Assembly (NCBI GenBank): GCA_018067145.1
Contig: JAGPVD010000127.1
Coordinates: 1-37,502 of the forward strand
Direction of reading: 5' to 3'
From: Methyloceanibacter sp.
GTDB lineage: Bacteria; Pseudomonadota; Alphaproteobacteria; Rhizobiales; Methyloligellaceae
DNA: 37,502 bases
Part shown: positions 1 through 7,611 of the stretch, piece by piece
Layout: the number at the start of each line of letters is the position of its first letter
Numbering within the stretch: the stretch's first letter is position 1
The notes under the pieces: generated by a model
Database searches by the model: none
What the model was told of the DNA's origin: nothing
Seen by the model: the letters and a program-made list of their open reading frames with translations, nothing else
Position numbers and translations under genes: made by a program

Positions 1-165
1 CATCAGGCCCTGGTTGTTGGCACTGATGTTGAAGCCGCCGATATCGTCACCCCATATCACCAGGATGTTCGGCTTGTCGGTTGTTTGGGCCGTGGCCGGC
101 GCGACGAACGCGAAGACGATCGCCATGAGCCAAACAAGCGATCTTGCTACTGCGTAGATACCCAT
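1..165 (-). CDS. Arylsulfatase-family protein, N-terminal part (cut by window edge)
   Basis: The minus-strand frame opens with ATG at 165-163 and stays open to base 1, giving 55 codons of the N-terminus only. The first 26 or so residues form a signal peptide (basic start, hydrophobic core, ending VAPATAQ), so the product is probably exported to the periplasm. The mature part begins DKPNILVIWGDDIGGFN. This is the characteristic start of the sulfatase branch of the alkaline-phosphatase superfamily, in which the paired Asp residues bind the catalytic metal. A strong ribosome site (GGAGGAG) sits seven bases before the ATG. The active-site Cys/Ser-x-Pro-x-Arg motif lies outside the window, so substrate and activity cannot be judged. 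A phosphonate or phosphate monoester hydrolase of the same superfamily remains possible. Confidence 0.82.
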   Translation of the reverse strand, partial: MGIYAVARSLVWLMAIVFAFVAPATAQTTDKPNILVIWGDDIGGFNISANNQGLM

Positions 166-351
166 CAGATGCTCCTCCACATAACCCTGCAAGACTATAG
201 CTCTGCAGATTGGCATAACATGTGGCAGATGCCCTGATATCCCTCAAGCCATAAATCCTCGAGCGGGCCCATTTTATCCAGAGTGCCCCGTGAACCTGGC
301 GGCCGCTAGAAATACGGAGGCAGCTCGGCTCGTACATTTGGGATGCCGCGC

Positions 352-427
352 GATGTCCGCATTGGGCTACTAGCGGACGTCAGAGTGCGGATCAGGGATG
401 TCTGCTTACCGCTCAAAAATGGACATG
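352..427. repeat. Two tandem imperfect stem-loop units
   Basis: Two about 30-base units begin at 352 and 397, both opening with GATGTC and ending around GGAC. Unit one (352-381) folds into a 9-bp stem, 352-360 with 373-381, containing one T-G pair and a 12-base loop. Unit two (397-427) has shorter arms, 398-402 with 422-426. The second unit overlaps the end of the small gene at 413-571. No T-run follows on either strand, so they do not look like ordinary terminators. From memory, similar GTCCGC/GCGGAC stem-loops are scattered between genes in Rhizobiales genomes, but this is unverified. Confidence 0.4.
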
Positions 428-571
428 CCCAACGTCGGACCCTCTCCGCTCCGCTGCGGCGATCTCGTTGGCGATGTCGCGGAACAGGTGGTCGCGGGTG
501 TAGGCGCATTCCTCGTTGAACTTCTTGATGAGGGCTCGGGCGCGGGATTTGGGGCTCTGCTGATTGGCCAT
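413..571 (-). CDS. Small protein of unknown function, 52 residues
   Basis: This minus-strand frame runs from ATG at 571-569 to TGA at 415-413. I do not recognise a family. Third codon positions are G or C in the large majority of its codons, as expected for a real gene in this genome and unlike the AT-rich flank just upstream. The product is hydrophilic and probably helical (for example KSRARALIKKFNEECAY, then RDIANEIAAAERRG), with no signal peptide or membrane segment. A weak ribosome site (TTGGAAAA) precedes the ATG. The end of the gene overlaps the second stem-loop unit of the repeat at 352-427. The product could be cytoplasmic; nothing in the surroundings suggests a role. Confidence 0.55.
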   Translation of the reverse strand: MANQQSPKSRARALIKKFNEECAYTRDHLFRDIANEIAAAERRGSDVGHVHF

Positions 572-917
572 TTTTGTTTTCCAATGTGCTCGTGTGTTTC
601 CGGCTTGTACCGGCTCTATTCTGGGGGCACTGGAAAACGCATCTTATTGATATGGTTAATAAAATCCTGTTTTGGTGCTAACGGATAATTAGCCCTTCCC
701 AGTCGTAATAGGCGGTCGTTGCCGATAATCACAATTTGCGCTAACATCTCGGGCAGCGTTTAGGGCAATAGACGGGATTCCGGGCTTGGGACCCGGTGGG
801 GACATTCGACTTAGGTCTTTGATCAAGTCTTTTATTTTCCTGCCATTCCACCTGGTTGATATGGGGACGCCCCGGCTGCGCAAGCCTAATGGGCTGCACG
901 GTTAGGGTAAAAGTGGG
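572..917. other. Non-coding stretch with an AT-rich part
   Basis: I see no supportable gene here. Short open frames exist but lack G/C-rich third positions and ribosome sites. Positions 640-690 are markedly AT-rich for this genome and may hold the promoter of the small minus-strand gene ending at 413. A direct repeat CCGGCT occurs twice around 600-616, and an 8-bp palindrome TTGATCAA lies at 819-826. I could not connect either to a known regulator. Confidence 0.4.
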
Positions 918-942
918 GGAACTTCCGGAACGACCGGCGGTT
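918..942 (+). promoter_or_regulatory. Possible EcfG-type (general stress sigma) promoter
   Basis: GGAAC at 918-922 is followed after 16 bases by GGTT at 939-942. The alphaproteobacterial EcfG consensus is GGAAC-N16/17-CGTT, so there is one mismatch in the -10 element. It lies 32 bases before the start of the cell-wall hydrolase gene. It is the only such match I found among the intergenic regions I scanned by eye. Confidence 0.35.
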
Positions 943-974
943 ATCTCACGAGATTTTGGGGACTTGGAGGGAAT

Positions 975-2054
975 ATGGGCCGGCGCTCGTCTCGTCGGAT
1001 GTGGCACGCAGTAGCTGCGTTTGTGCCGCTTCCTCTCATTGGCTTGGGTGCCTTCGTTGCCGCAACGGAGAGCCGTTTAGCGTCTGAGGTCGAGCTTTAC
1101 GTGGCTAGCCCTGTGCCCGTTGCTCACCGCAGTGTCCCTGGCGGGGCGACAAAAATTATTGCCGTCAGGCCCCAGCCCGCCACACACGCCCGCAAGCAGC
1201 TTATTACCGCAAGCCTCGGCGGTGCGCCGGGCTTAGGCCGCATCGCCGTCGTGCACCGCGCCACCAAGGCCGACCGCCTGAAGCCGACGACCTCCGAGGT
1301 TGCGCTCACAGCGCCGCCCGCCGGTCGCGCCGAGAATTCTCTCTTTATGAACGCGAGCTACTCCTCGCCGTTCAACGCGGACTTCCAGGTCGATGCCTTC
1401 CGGCCCACCGTCGAGGAGATCGCCTACCATCCGAGCCCGGATGCGCTCGAGTTTCGTTACAAGGGCGAGACCCAGCCTGAGTTTGAGGACCGCGAACGCC
1501 GCTGTCTTTCCACCGCGATCTATTTCGAAGCGCGCGGAGAGTCGAAGCGAGGCCAGATCGCCGTCGCTCAGGTAGTCCTCAATCGCGTACGCAGCCCGCT
1601 CTTCCCTGAGACCATCTGTGGTGTCGTCTTCCAGGGCCAGATGCGGAAGGGTTGTCAGTTCTCATTCGCGTGCGACGGCCACACCGACAATCCGCGCAAT
1701 AAAGAGCAATGGGCGCTCGCTCAGGATCTCGCCAAGGAAGTCATGTCCGGCGATCAATGGCTCCCCGAGGTCGGATATTCCACCTTCTATCATGCGAACT
1801 ATGTGAACCCGCGCTGGGCTCGCCACATGCGCAAGATCGACAAGATCGGCCGGCATATTTTCTATAAGAAGCGCAACGGGAAGCCTTATGCCATCGAAGC
1901 TTCGGCTGACCCCGTGGAAGACGGAGCAGACTCTAACCCCTCGGGCTATTTGCTGTCGCCGACGCTCTCTCTCGCTTCCGCGGTTAGCACGGTGGCCGGT
2001 TCTAGCGCGCCGACCAGTCAAGCGATGAGTCTAGGCTACGCGGCGAGTGAGTAA
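975..2054 (+). CDS. SleB/CwlJ-type cell wall hydrolase, membrane-anchored
   Basis: This 359-residue protein is predicted to cut peptidoglycan at the cell envelope. Residues 12-30 form a single hydrophobic anchor after a basic start (MGRRSSRR). Residues 31-170 are a low-complexity linker rich in Ala, Pro and Thr. The Hydrolase_2 (SleB) domain spans about 175-300 and contains the diagnostic CLSTAIYFEARGE, in which Glu185 is the expected catalytic residue. AVAQVVLNRV, CQFSFACDG and FYHANYVNPRW follow. In this family the enzymes are lytic transglycosylases or amidases known from spore germination; alphaproteobacteria do not sporulate, so a role in envelope remodelling is inferred. Start at ATG 975 is preceded by TGGAGGG. 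The last 53 bases overlap the convergent nadC gene tail to tail, so the C-terminal residues are constrained by two frames. A possible EcfG promoter lies just upstream. Confidence 0.9.
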   Translation: MGRRSSRRMWHAVAAFVPLPLIGLGAFVAATESRLASEVELYVASPVPVAHRSVPGGATKIIAVRPQPATHARKQLITASLGGAPGLGRIAVVHRATKADRLKPTTSEVALTAPPAGRAENSLFMNASYSSPFNADFQVDAFRPTVEEIAYHPSPDALEFRYKGETQPEFEDRERRCLSTAIYFEARGESKRGQIAVAQVVLNRVRSPLFPETICGVVFQGQMRKGCQFSFACDGHTDNPRNKEQWALAQDLAKEVMSGDQWLPEVGYSTFYHANYVNPRWARHMRKIDKIGRHIFYKKRNGKPYAIEASADPVEDGADSNPSGYLLSPTLSLASAVSTVAGSSAPTSQAMSLGYAASE

Positions 2055-2871
2055 GCGCGCCGACCGAGATGAGGTCGACGCCCGTCGCTGCAATTCCTGC
2101 CACAGTCTCTAGAGACACGCCGCCCGAAGCTTCCATGAGCGCGCGCCCGTTTGTCAGGCCTACGGCCTTCTTCAGCGTAGCCGTATCCATATTGTCGAGC
2201 AGCACCGCATCGACTTCGAACCGCAAGGCCTCTTCGAGTTGCGCGAGTGTGTCGACCTCGACCTCGATTTTGACCAGATGACTGGACCGCGCGCGAAGCA
2301 GCCGAAGCGCCGCCTCGATCCCGCCCGCAGCGGCAATATGATTGTCTTTTACCAGCACGGCGTCATAGAGGCCGAAGCGGTGATTGACTCCGCCGCCGCA
2401 TCTGACCGCGAATTTTTCGAACGCACGTAAGCCTGGCGTCGTCTTGCGCGTGCAGGCGATGCGCGCGGTCGTGCCTTGGACCTTGGCCACATAGGCAGAG
2501 GTGAGCGTGGCGATGCCGCTGAGGTGGCAGAAGAAGTTCAGCGCCGTCCGCTCAGCCGTCAGCAGCGCTCGCGTGCGACCCATGACCTTGGCGATGATGT
2601 CGTAGGTCTCAACCTTGCCGCCATCATTCACCACCCGGGTGAACCTGGCTTCTGGGTCGAGTGTCTTGAATGCGGCCTCGGCGAGATCAAGCCCTGCGAT
2701 CACGCCAGGCTCCCGTGCCACGATCGCCGCTTCGCCTTGAGCGTCTGCTGCAATGATGGGGTCGGTGGTGATGTCGCCGGCAAGCCCAAGATCCTCGGCA
2801 AGCGTGGCTTCGACTGCTTGCTGCACGAGTAGCTTCGGGAGCTCCAGACGGGGAGACGTCGCTTCCGTCAT
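2002..2871 (-). CDS. nadC: Nicotinate-nucleotide pyrophosphorylase (quinolinate phosphoribosyltransferase)
   Basis: This cytoplasmic enzyme converts quinolinate and PRPP to nicotinate mononucleotide, CO2 and PPi, the third step of de novo NAD synthesis. The protein is 289 residues, the usual length. It carries CTRKTTPGLRAFEKFAV followed by GGGVNHRFGLYDAVLVKDNH, which supplies the Arg, Lys and His residues that bind quinolinate and PRPP. VEVDTLAQLEEAL and DAVLLDNM complete the barrel. It is the last gene of nadA-nadB-nadC, and its ATG overlaps the nadB stop by four bases (ATGA), so translation is probably coupled. Its 3' end overlaps the convergent cell-wall hydrolase gene by 53 bases. Expression probably follows the operators upstream of nadA. 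Confidence 0.97.
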   Translation of the reverse strand: MTEATSPRLELPKLLVQQAVEATLAEDLGLAGDITTDPIIAADAQGEAAIVAREPGVIAGLDLAEAAFKTLDPEARFTRVVNDGGKVETYDIIAKVMGRTRALLTAERTALNFFCHLSGIATLTSAYVAKVQGTTARIACTRKTTPGLRAFEKFAVRCGGGVNHRFGLYDAVLVKDNHIAAAGGIEAALRLLRARSSHLVKIEVEVDTLAQLEEALRFEVDAVLLDNMDTATLKKAVGLTNGRALMEASGGVSLETVAGIAATGVDLISVGALTHSPRSLDSSLDWSAR

Positions 2872-4469
2872 GCTTGCGACACCGCGCGAAGGCGCGGGGC
2901 GCTCGATGCGCTAGCCGCCTCGCGGGCGATTTCGTCGGCTTTAGTCAGCGTGATGAAGCTCCGCTTTGCCTGAGCTGCCTCCGGTGCCGGATAGTCGCTG
3001 CGGAAATGCGCGCCGCGGCTTTCTTTCCGCTTGAGAGCCGCCGCTGTAATCAGTTTGGCCGTGGTGAGCATGTTCGCGAATTGCTTGTCGTCTTCGTTAT
3101 CCCGCTCGAGCGAGACGATGGTGTTCAGCGCATTGGTCAAGGATTGGGCGTCGCGTACCACACCGACATCCGCCGACATGGTGCGGCGGAGGGTCTGCTC
3201 AGCCTCTTTGTTGGGCTCATAGGTCTCTACGTCCGGCATCGCGATGGCAATCTTGGTGGACGGCAGCGGGGGCAGGGAGCTGGCGATGTCGTCGGCAACA
3301 CGCGCCCCGAACACCACCGCCTCAAGCAGCGAGTTTGAAGCCAGCCGGTTGGCGCCATGTGCGCCGGTTGAGGTCACCTCGCCACATGCCCAAAGCCCAT
3401 CGACAGTGCTACGGCCCTGAGCGTCGGTGAAAACCCCGCCCATATGATAATGGGCCGCCGGCGCCACCGGGATCGCCTCGCGCGTGGGGTCGATGCCGGC
3501 CCTCCCGCACGCGGCAATCACAGCCGGGAAATGGTCGACCAGAGACGGCCCGACTGGGCGGCAATCCAAGAACGCGCCACGGCCACCAACGATTTCGCGG
3601 TAGACCGCGCGGGCCGCCACGTCGCGAGGGCCAAGCTCGGCGTCCTCATGCACGGCGCGCATGAAACGCTCGCCTTTTCCGTTGACGAGGATAGCACCTT
3701 CGCCGCGCAGCGCCTCGGTGGCGAGCGGCGCGGGGTCGCGGCCAATGTCCATGGCGGTGGGATGAAATTGTATGAATTCCGCGTCGGCGATCACGGCGCC
3801 GGCCCGCGCGGCGATGGCCACGCCTCCGCCTCGCGCTTCGAGCGGGTTGGTGGTGATGCCGTAGACCTGGCCTGCACCTCCGGTCGCCAATACGACGGCG
3901 CGCGCCGGAAGCACCAGTCCTTGTGCGCCTGCCTCGCCATCGACCGGCGCTAGCGAGATGCCCTGAACGCGGCCGTTATGCACGATCAAATCGTGGGCTG
4001 TAAGGCCCTCCAGAACCCGGATCGATGGGGTAGTCCGCGCGGCCTCGGTGATCGCCCCCATGATGGCGCGCCCCGCGGTGTCTCCCTTAACGTGAAGAAT
4101 GCGACGGTTGCGATGCGCGGCCTCGTGACTGAGGCTCAAGCGGCCTTCCAGATCCTTGTCGAAGGGCACGCCATAGCGCAGCAGATCCTCGATGCGCTCC
4201 CGCGCTTCTTGCGCCATGAGCAGCGCGACCTTTTCGTCGACGATGCCGGCGCCGGCGCGGATCGTGTCTTCGGCGTGGTGTTCCGGTGTGTCGCCCTCGG
4301 CGAGCGCCGCTGCCAAGCCAGCCTGGGCCCAAAGGCTGGAGGCGCCTTCACCGAGGCGGGCGGGCGAGATCACCGTGACAGGGAGCGGTGCAAGTTTCAG
4401 CGCGGTAAACAGACCGGCCAAGCCGGCCCCCACCACGACGATGCCGTCGCCGTTGTCGTGCGCGTTCAT
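2868..4469 (-). CDS. nadB: L-aspartate oxidase
   Basis: This FAD enzyme oxidises L-aspartate to iminoaspartate, the first step of bacterial NAD synthesis, and hands the unstable product to NadA. From ATG 4469 the protein has 533 residues, the normal size. Motifs include the FAD-binding GAGLAGLFTAL near the N-terminus, SLWAQAGLAAAL, the active-site HYHMGGVFTDAQGR of the succinate dehydrogenase/fumarate reductase flavoprotein family, and GANRLASNSLLEAVVFG. The frame can be extended to a GTG at 4517. I prefer ATG 4469 because the extra 16 residues precede the usual family start; neither has a good ribosome site, and translation may be coupled to nadA, whose stop at 4525 is close. The 3' end overlaps nadC by four bases. 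Confidence 0.96.
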   Translation of the reverse strand: MNAHDNGDGIVVVGAGLAGLFTALKLAPLPVTVISPARLGEGASSLWAQAGLAAALAEGDTPEHHAEDTIRAGAGIVDEKVALLMAQEARERIEDLLRYGVPFDKDLEGRLSLSHEAAHRNRRILHVKGDTAGRAIMGAITEAARTTPSIRVLEGLTAHDLIVHNGRVQGISLAPVDGEAGAQGLVLPARAVVLATGGAGQVYGITTNPLEARGGGVAIAARAGAVIADAEFIQFHPTAMDIGRDPAPLATEALRGEGAILVNGKGERFMRAVHEDAELGPRDVAARAVYREIVGGRGAFLDCRPVGPSLVDHFPAVIAACGRAGIDPTREAIPVAPAAHYHMGGVFTDAQGRSTVDGLWACGEVTSTGAHGANRLASNSLLEAVVFGARVADDIASSLPPLPSTKIAIAMPDVETYEPNKEAEQTLRRTMSADVGVVRDAQSLTNALNTIVSLERDNEDDKQFANMLTTAKLITAAALKRKESRGAHFRSDYPAPEAAQAKRSFITLTKADEIAREAASASSAPRLRAVSQA

Positions 4470-4524
4470 TTGCTGTTTGCCGGACTTGGTCACGTGAGCC
4501 ACACGCCAAAGAGGCACGCCCTCA

Positions 4525-5592
4525 TTAGTGGTTGAGGTTAATCATGCGCTCGACCGCCGCGCGGGCCGGGCCGGCGACTGCCGGATCGATAGTCACCTCG
4601 TCTTTCATGAAGATGAGACTGTCCAGGATCTTGGGCAGGGTGATGCGCTTCATGTGCGGACAGAGGTTACAGGGGCGCACGAACTCAGTGTTCGGGACCT
4701 CGACCGCGACGTTGTCGCTCATGGAACACTCGGTCACGAGGAGCACCTTGGACGGCTGATTGTCCTTGACCCATTTGATCATGCCCGAAGTCGAGCCGGT
4801 AAAGTCGGCCTCGTCGATCACATCCGGCGGACACTCGGGGTGCGCGATAATCTTCACACCCGGATCGGCCTCACGATAGGCGCGCATCTCATCCGCCGTG
4901 AAGCGCTCATGCACTTCGCAATGACCCTTCCAGGTGATGATCTCGATATCCGTCTGGGTCTGCACCCATTTGGCGAGATACTCATCGGGGATCATGATGA
5001 CGCGCTTGACCCCAAGCGACTCCACCACGCGCACCGCGTTGGACGACGTACAGCAGATGTCAGACTCCGCCTTCACGTCGGCCGAGGTGTTGACATAGGT
5101 CACCACCGGCACGCTCGGATATGCCTCGCGCAGCGCTCGCACGTCGGCGCCGGTAATCGAGTCCGCGAGCGAACAGCCAGCGCGCATATCAGGTATCAGC
5201 ACCGTCTTGTCGGGGTTCAGCAGCTTCGAGGTCTCGGCCATGAAATGCACGCCGCATTGCACTATGACATCGGCGTCGGCCTCAGAGGCCTCGCGCGCAA
5301 GCTGGAGGGAGTCGCCAACGACGTCAGCGACACAATGAAAGACCTCGGGCGTCATGTAGTTGTGGGCGAGCACAACAGCGTTGCGTACCTGCTTCAGGTC
5401 GTTGATCGCCTTGATGTAGGGCGCGAAGCTCGGCCACTCGACGGGCGGGATCACCCGCGCGACGCGCTCATACAGATGCGCGGTCTCAGCCGACACTTCG
5501 GGCGTATAGGCGAGATCCGGCAAAGGGAGCCGGGGAAGGGCGGCCTGCGCCATCGCTTCCAATTCTGGTATGCCGGTTCGAACTGTCGCCAT
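4525..5592 (-). CDS. nadA: Quinolinate synthase A
   Basis: NadA is a [4Fe-4S] enzyme that condenses iminoaspartate with dihydroxyacetone phosphate to quinolinate. The protein has 355 residues from ATG 5592. Cysteines expected to hold the cluster are seen at about 113 ([12 protein letters not shown]), 225 ([10 protein letters not shown]) and 308/311 ([11 protein letters not shown]). [11 protein letters not shown] and the SGSTSGMI-like [10 protein letters not shown] segment are also typical. The open frame reaches 5703, but ATG 5592 has a strong ribosome site (AGGAGG, 12 bases upstream), and the upstream extension reads through the operator sequences, so 5592 is chosen. It is the first gene of nadA-nadB-nadC, and two matching inverted repeats upstream suggest repression by a NadQ-like protein. 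Confidence 0.97.
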   Translation of the reverse strand: MATVRTGIPELEAMAQAALPRLPLPDLAYTPEVSAETAHLYERVARVIPPVEWPSFAPYIKAINDLKQVRNAVVLAHNYMTPEVFHCVADVVGDSLQLAREASEADADVIVQCGVHFMAETSKLLNPDKTVLIPDMRAGCSLADSITGADVRALREAYPSVPVVTYVNTSADVKAESDICCTSSNAVRVVESLGVKRVIMIPDEYLAKWVQTQTDIEIITWKGHCEVHERFTADEMRAYREADPGVKIIAHPECPPDVIDEADFTGSTSGMIKWVKDNQPSKVLLVTECSMSDNVAVEVPNTEFVRPCNLCPHMKRITLPKILDSLIFMKDEVTIDPAVAGPARAAVERMINLNH

Positions 5593-5619
5593 TGATTTAA
5601 GTGCCTCCTGTAGCTTATA

Positions 5620-5636
5620 ATGCTCACAGTGAGTAT
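5620..5636. promoter_or_regulatory. Proximal operator-like inverted repeat of the nadABC operon
   Basis: On the minus strand this 17-mer reads ATACTC-ACTGT-GAGCAT, an inverted repeat of the form AT-N-CTC-N5-GAG-N-AT. It sits 28 bases before the nadA ATG, inside an AT-rich stretch (5611-5640) that is the likely promoter core, so binding would block RNA polymerase. A second copy with the same symmetry lies at 5680-5696. The assignment to a NadQ-type regulator is inferred from the downstream genes and from the NadQ-like gene at 13703-14689. Confidence 0.6.
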
Positions 5637-5679
5637 ATATGGGGTGTAAAAAGGTCCGGCACAAGGCCGGCTTCTTCCA

Positions 5680-5696
5680 ATTCTCAATTGGAGTAT
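5680..5696. promoter_or_regulatory. Distal operator-like inverted repeat of the nadABC operon
   Basis: On the minus strand it reads ATACTC-CAATT-GAGAAT, with the same AT-N-CTC-N5-GAG-N-AT pattern as the copy at 5620-5636. The two centres (5628 and 5688) are 60 bp apart, close to six helical turns, so bound dimers would lie on the same face of the DNA. It also lies between nadA and the divergent L,D-transpeptidase gene and could touch the promoters of both. Confidence 0.55.
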
Positions 5697-5805
5697 AGGC
5701 CATCGAGAGCCAGCATCAAGAGGTTCAACGCAGGGAAAGCCAAGGAATTGAAGGCTTAAACGGCTCTTTTCGGGGTTTTCGCGCATCGCCTTGGGGCAAT
5801 TTTCT

Positions 5806-7494
5806 ATGTGGCAGAAGGACCCACTTGCGACTACGCTAGGGGTAGAAGCGGAGTCTAGTGGGATGCGTAGACGGTCATTAGTAGCGATCTTCGGTGTGGC
5901 AGGAGCCTGTGTGCTCCTTGCGGGGCTTGCCCTATGGGTTGCAGCGGGCAGTCAGGAAGAGACGGCTGCCACCAGCACGATCCTCGCCATCCCCGATAAT
6001 CCCGCCGCACTCGCCGCGTCAGACGTGCAAGAAGCGGAAGTCGTCGCCAGCCTGCCCGGCACAGTCGACGAAATCCCAGCGCCCGAAGCCGAGGTTATGG
6101 CGCCACAGGCGCCCCAGCCTGAGAAGCTGCTGATCGTCGATGAAATCCGGGCAGGGTTGAAGGATGCTGGCTCACGTGCCGGCGCCCACGCCGACGACAT
6201 CGCAGCCTTGGAAGCATTCTACGCCGAGCACACCGGCCCCGCGTTGTGGATGACCAGCGACGGACTTTCGCCAGAGGCGCAAAGCATTCTCGGCGAGATC
6301 ACCAAGGCCGACGAATGGGGTCTCGACGTTGGTGCCTTCGTGGTACCGCCCGCGGACTACCAACCCACGACGGCGGAGGATCAGGCCGCCACCGAGATCG
6401 CCATCGACCTCGCCATTTTGAGATATGCCCGCTATGCGCGGGGCGGCCGAGCAAATCCGTCCGCGCTGAGCAAGGTCATGGACCAGAAGGCGACGTTGCG
6501 CGATCCGAAGACCGTGCTGACCGAAATCATGGTGACGGAGACTCCGGAGGCCTACCTTACGGGCCTGCATCCGAAGCACGAGCAATTCGAGCGGCTACGT
6601 CAGGCGCTGCTTAAGGCGCGCGCCGGTGGTGACGCCAAGCCGAATGACGTGAAGAAGCTGCTGGTGAATATGGAACGCTGGCGCTGGATGCCGGAGGATC
6701 TCGGGCCTCTTCATGTCCAGCTCAACACGCCTGAGTACATGATGTTCGTGGTCAAAGGCGGTAAGACCATTCATTCCGAGCGGGTCGTTGTCGGCAAGCC
6801 GGTCTACGCAACGCCTGTTTTCTCCGCCGACATGAAGTCCATCGTGTTCAATCCGGAATGGGTCGTGCCGCCCACCATCGTCAGGGAAGACCTTCTGCCG
6901 AAATTGCGGAAAGGTAGCGGTGGCTTTTTCGGCGGCGGTAACACCGCCGTCCTGAAGCAGCACGGGCTGAAGGTGGCCTATAAGGGCAAACGGGTCGATC
7001 CCAGCACGATCGACTGGAATAAGGTCAACATGGGGGCGATCAGCTTCATCCAGGCGCCTGGCCCGACCAATGTGCTTGGCAAGGTGAAGTTCCTCTATCC
7101 CAACAAACATATCGTCTACATGCACGACACCATCAAGCGCGACCTGTTGAAGAAGTCGGTGCGCTCCGCGGGCCATCAATGTCCCCGCGTCGCCAATCCT
7201 GGGGTCGTCGCAGCGGTCCTGCTCGCCGAGGATAAAGGATGGCCGAAATCTAAGGTCGATCAGCTCTTGGCCAAGGGAAATAACAGTGGGGTTGCACTCG
7301 ACCATCCGATCCCGGTGCATACGACCTATTTTACCGCCGTGGTCGATGAGAACGGCAAGGTGAAGACCTTCAACGACATCTATGGGCTCGACGGGAAGGT
7401 CGCGTCGGCTGTCATCGGCAAATCGGTTAGCGCATCGGCCGTTGCCACTACCGCGCCGGCCTCGCGTGGAAGCCTGGCCGCCACCAGGCCATAA
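5806..7494 (+). CDS. L,D-transpeptidase (YkuD domain, YcbB-like), membrane-anchored
   Basis: This enzyme is predicted to form 3-3 crosslinks in peptidoglycan or attach proteins to it, acting in the periplasm. From ATG 5806 it has 562 residues: a single N-terminal membrane anchor at about 25-45, an Ala/Pro-rich linker, a scaffold domain at about 115-270, then a YkuD catalytic domain containing RWRWMPEDLGPLHVQLN and NPEWVVPP. Catalytic His440 (YMHDTIKRDLL) and Cys459 (SAGHQCPRVANP) are in place. The commoner SHGC sequence is replaced by GHQC, while the Cys and the following Arg are kept. ATG 5863 has a better ribosome site (GGAG) and is a serious alternative start, leaving only a few residues before the anchor. 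It is divergent from nadA across about 210 bases that hold the two operators. Confidence 0.88.
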   Translation: MWQKDPLATTLGVEAESSGMRRRSLVAIFGVAGACVLLAGLALWVAAGSQEETAATSTILAIPDNPAALAASDVQEAEVVASLPGTVDEIPAPEAEVMAPQAPQPEKLLIVDEIRAGLKDAGSRAGAHADDIAALEAFYAEHTGPALWMTSDGLSPEAQSILGEITKADEWGLDVGAFVVPPADYQPTTAEDQAATEIAIDLAILRYARYARGGRANPSALSKVMDQKATLRDPKTVLTEIMVTETPEAYLTGLHPKHEQFERLRQALLKARAGGDAKPNDVKKLLVNMERWRWMPEDLGPLHVQLNTPEYMMFVVKGGKTIHSERVVVGKPVYATPVFSADMKSIVFNPEWVVPPTIVREDLLPKLRKGSGGFFGGGNTAVLKQHGLKVAYKGKRVDPSTIDWNKVNMGAISFIQAPGPTNVLGKVKFLYPNKHIVYMHDTIKRDLLKKSVRSAGHQCPRVANPGVVAAVLLAEDKGWPKSKVDQLLAKGNNSGVALDHPIPVHTTYFTAVVDENGKVKTFNDIYGLDGKVASAVIGKSVSASAVATTAPASRGSLAATRP

Positions 7495-7611
7495 ATTCAG
7501 CCTGGCCTAGGGTAGGCCGGAAAGATATTCCTGCGGACGGCTCATGAATCGTTGATGCGAGACCGTCCCGTTTTGGCTAGGCTTGAAGCCGCCGAAGAGG
7601 AAGGGGCTCCC

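Noticed and set aside
819-826. TTGATCAA as an FNR/FixK box
   Set aside because: The FNR/FixK box needs TTGAT-N4-ATCAA; here the two halves overlap without the four-base gap.
7504-7518. GGCCTA/TAGGCC hairpin after the L,D-transpeptidase gene as a terminator
   Set aside because: Only six pairs with a three-base loop, and it is followed by GGAAAG rather than a T-run.
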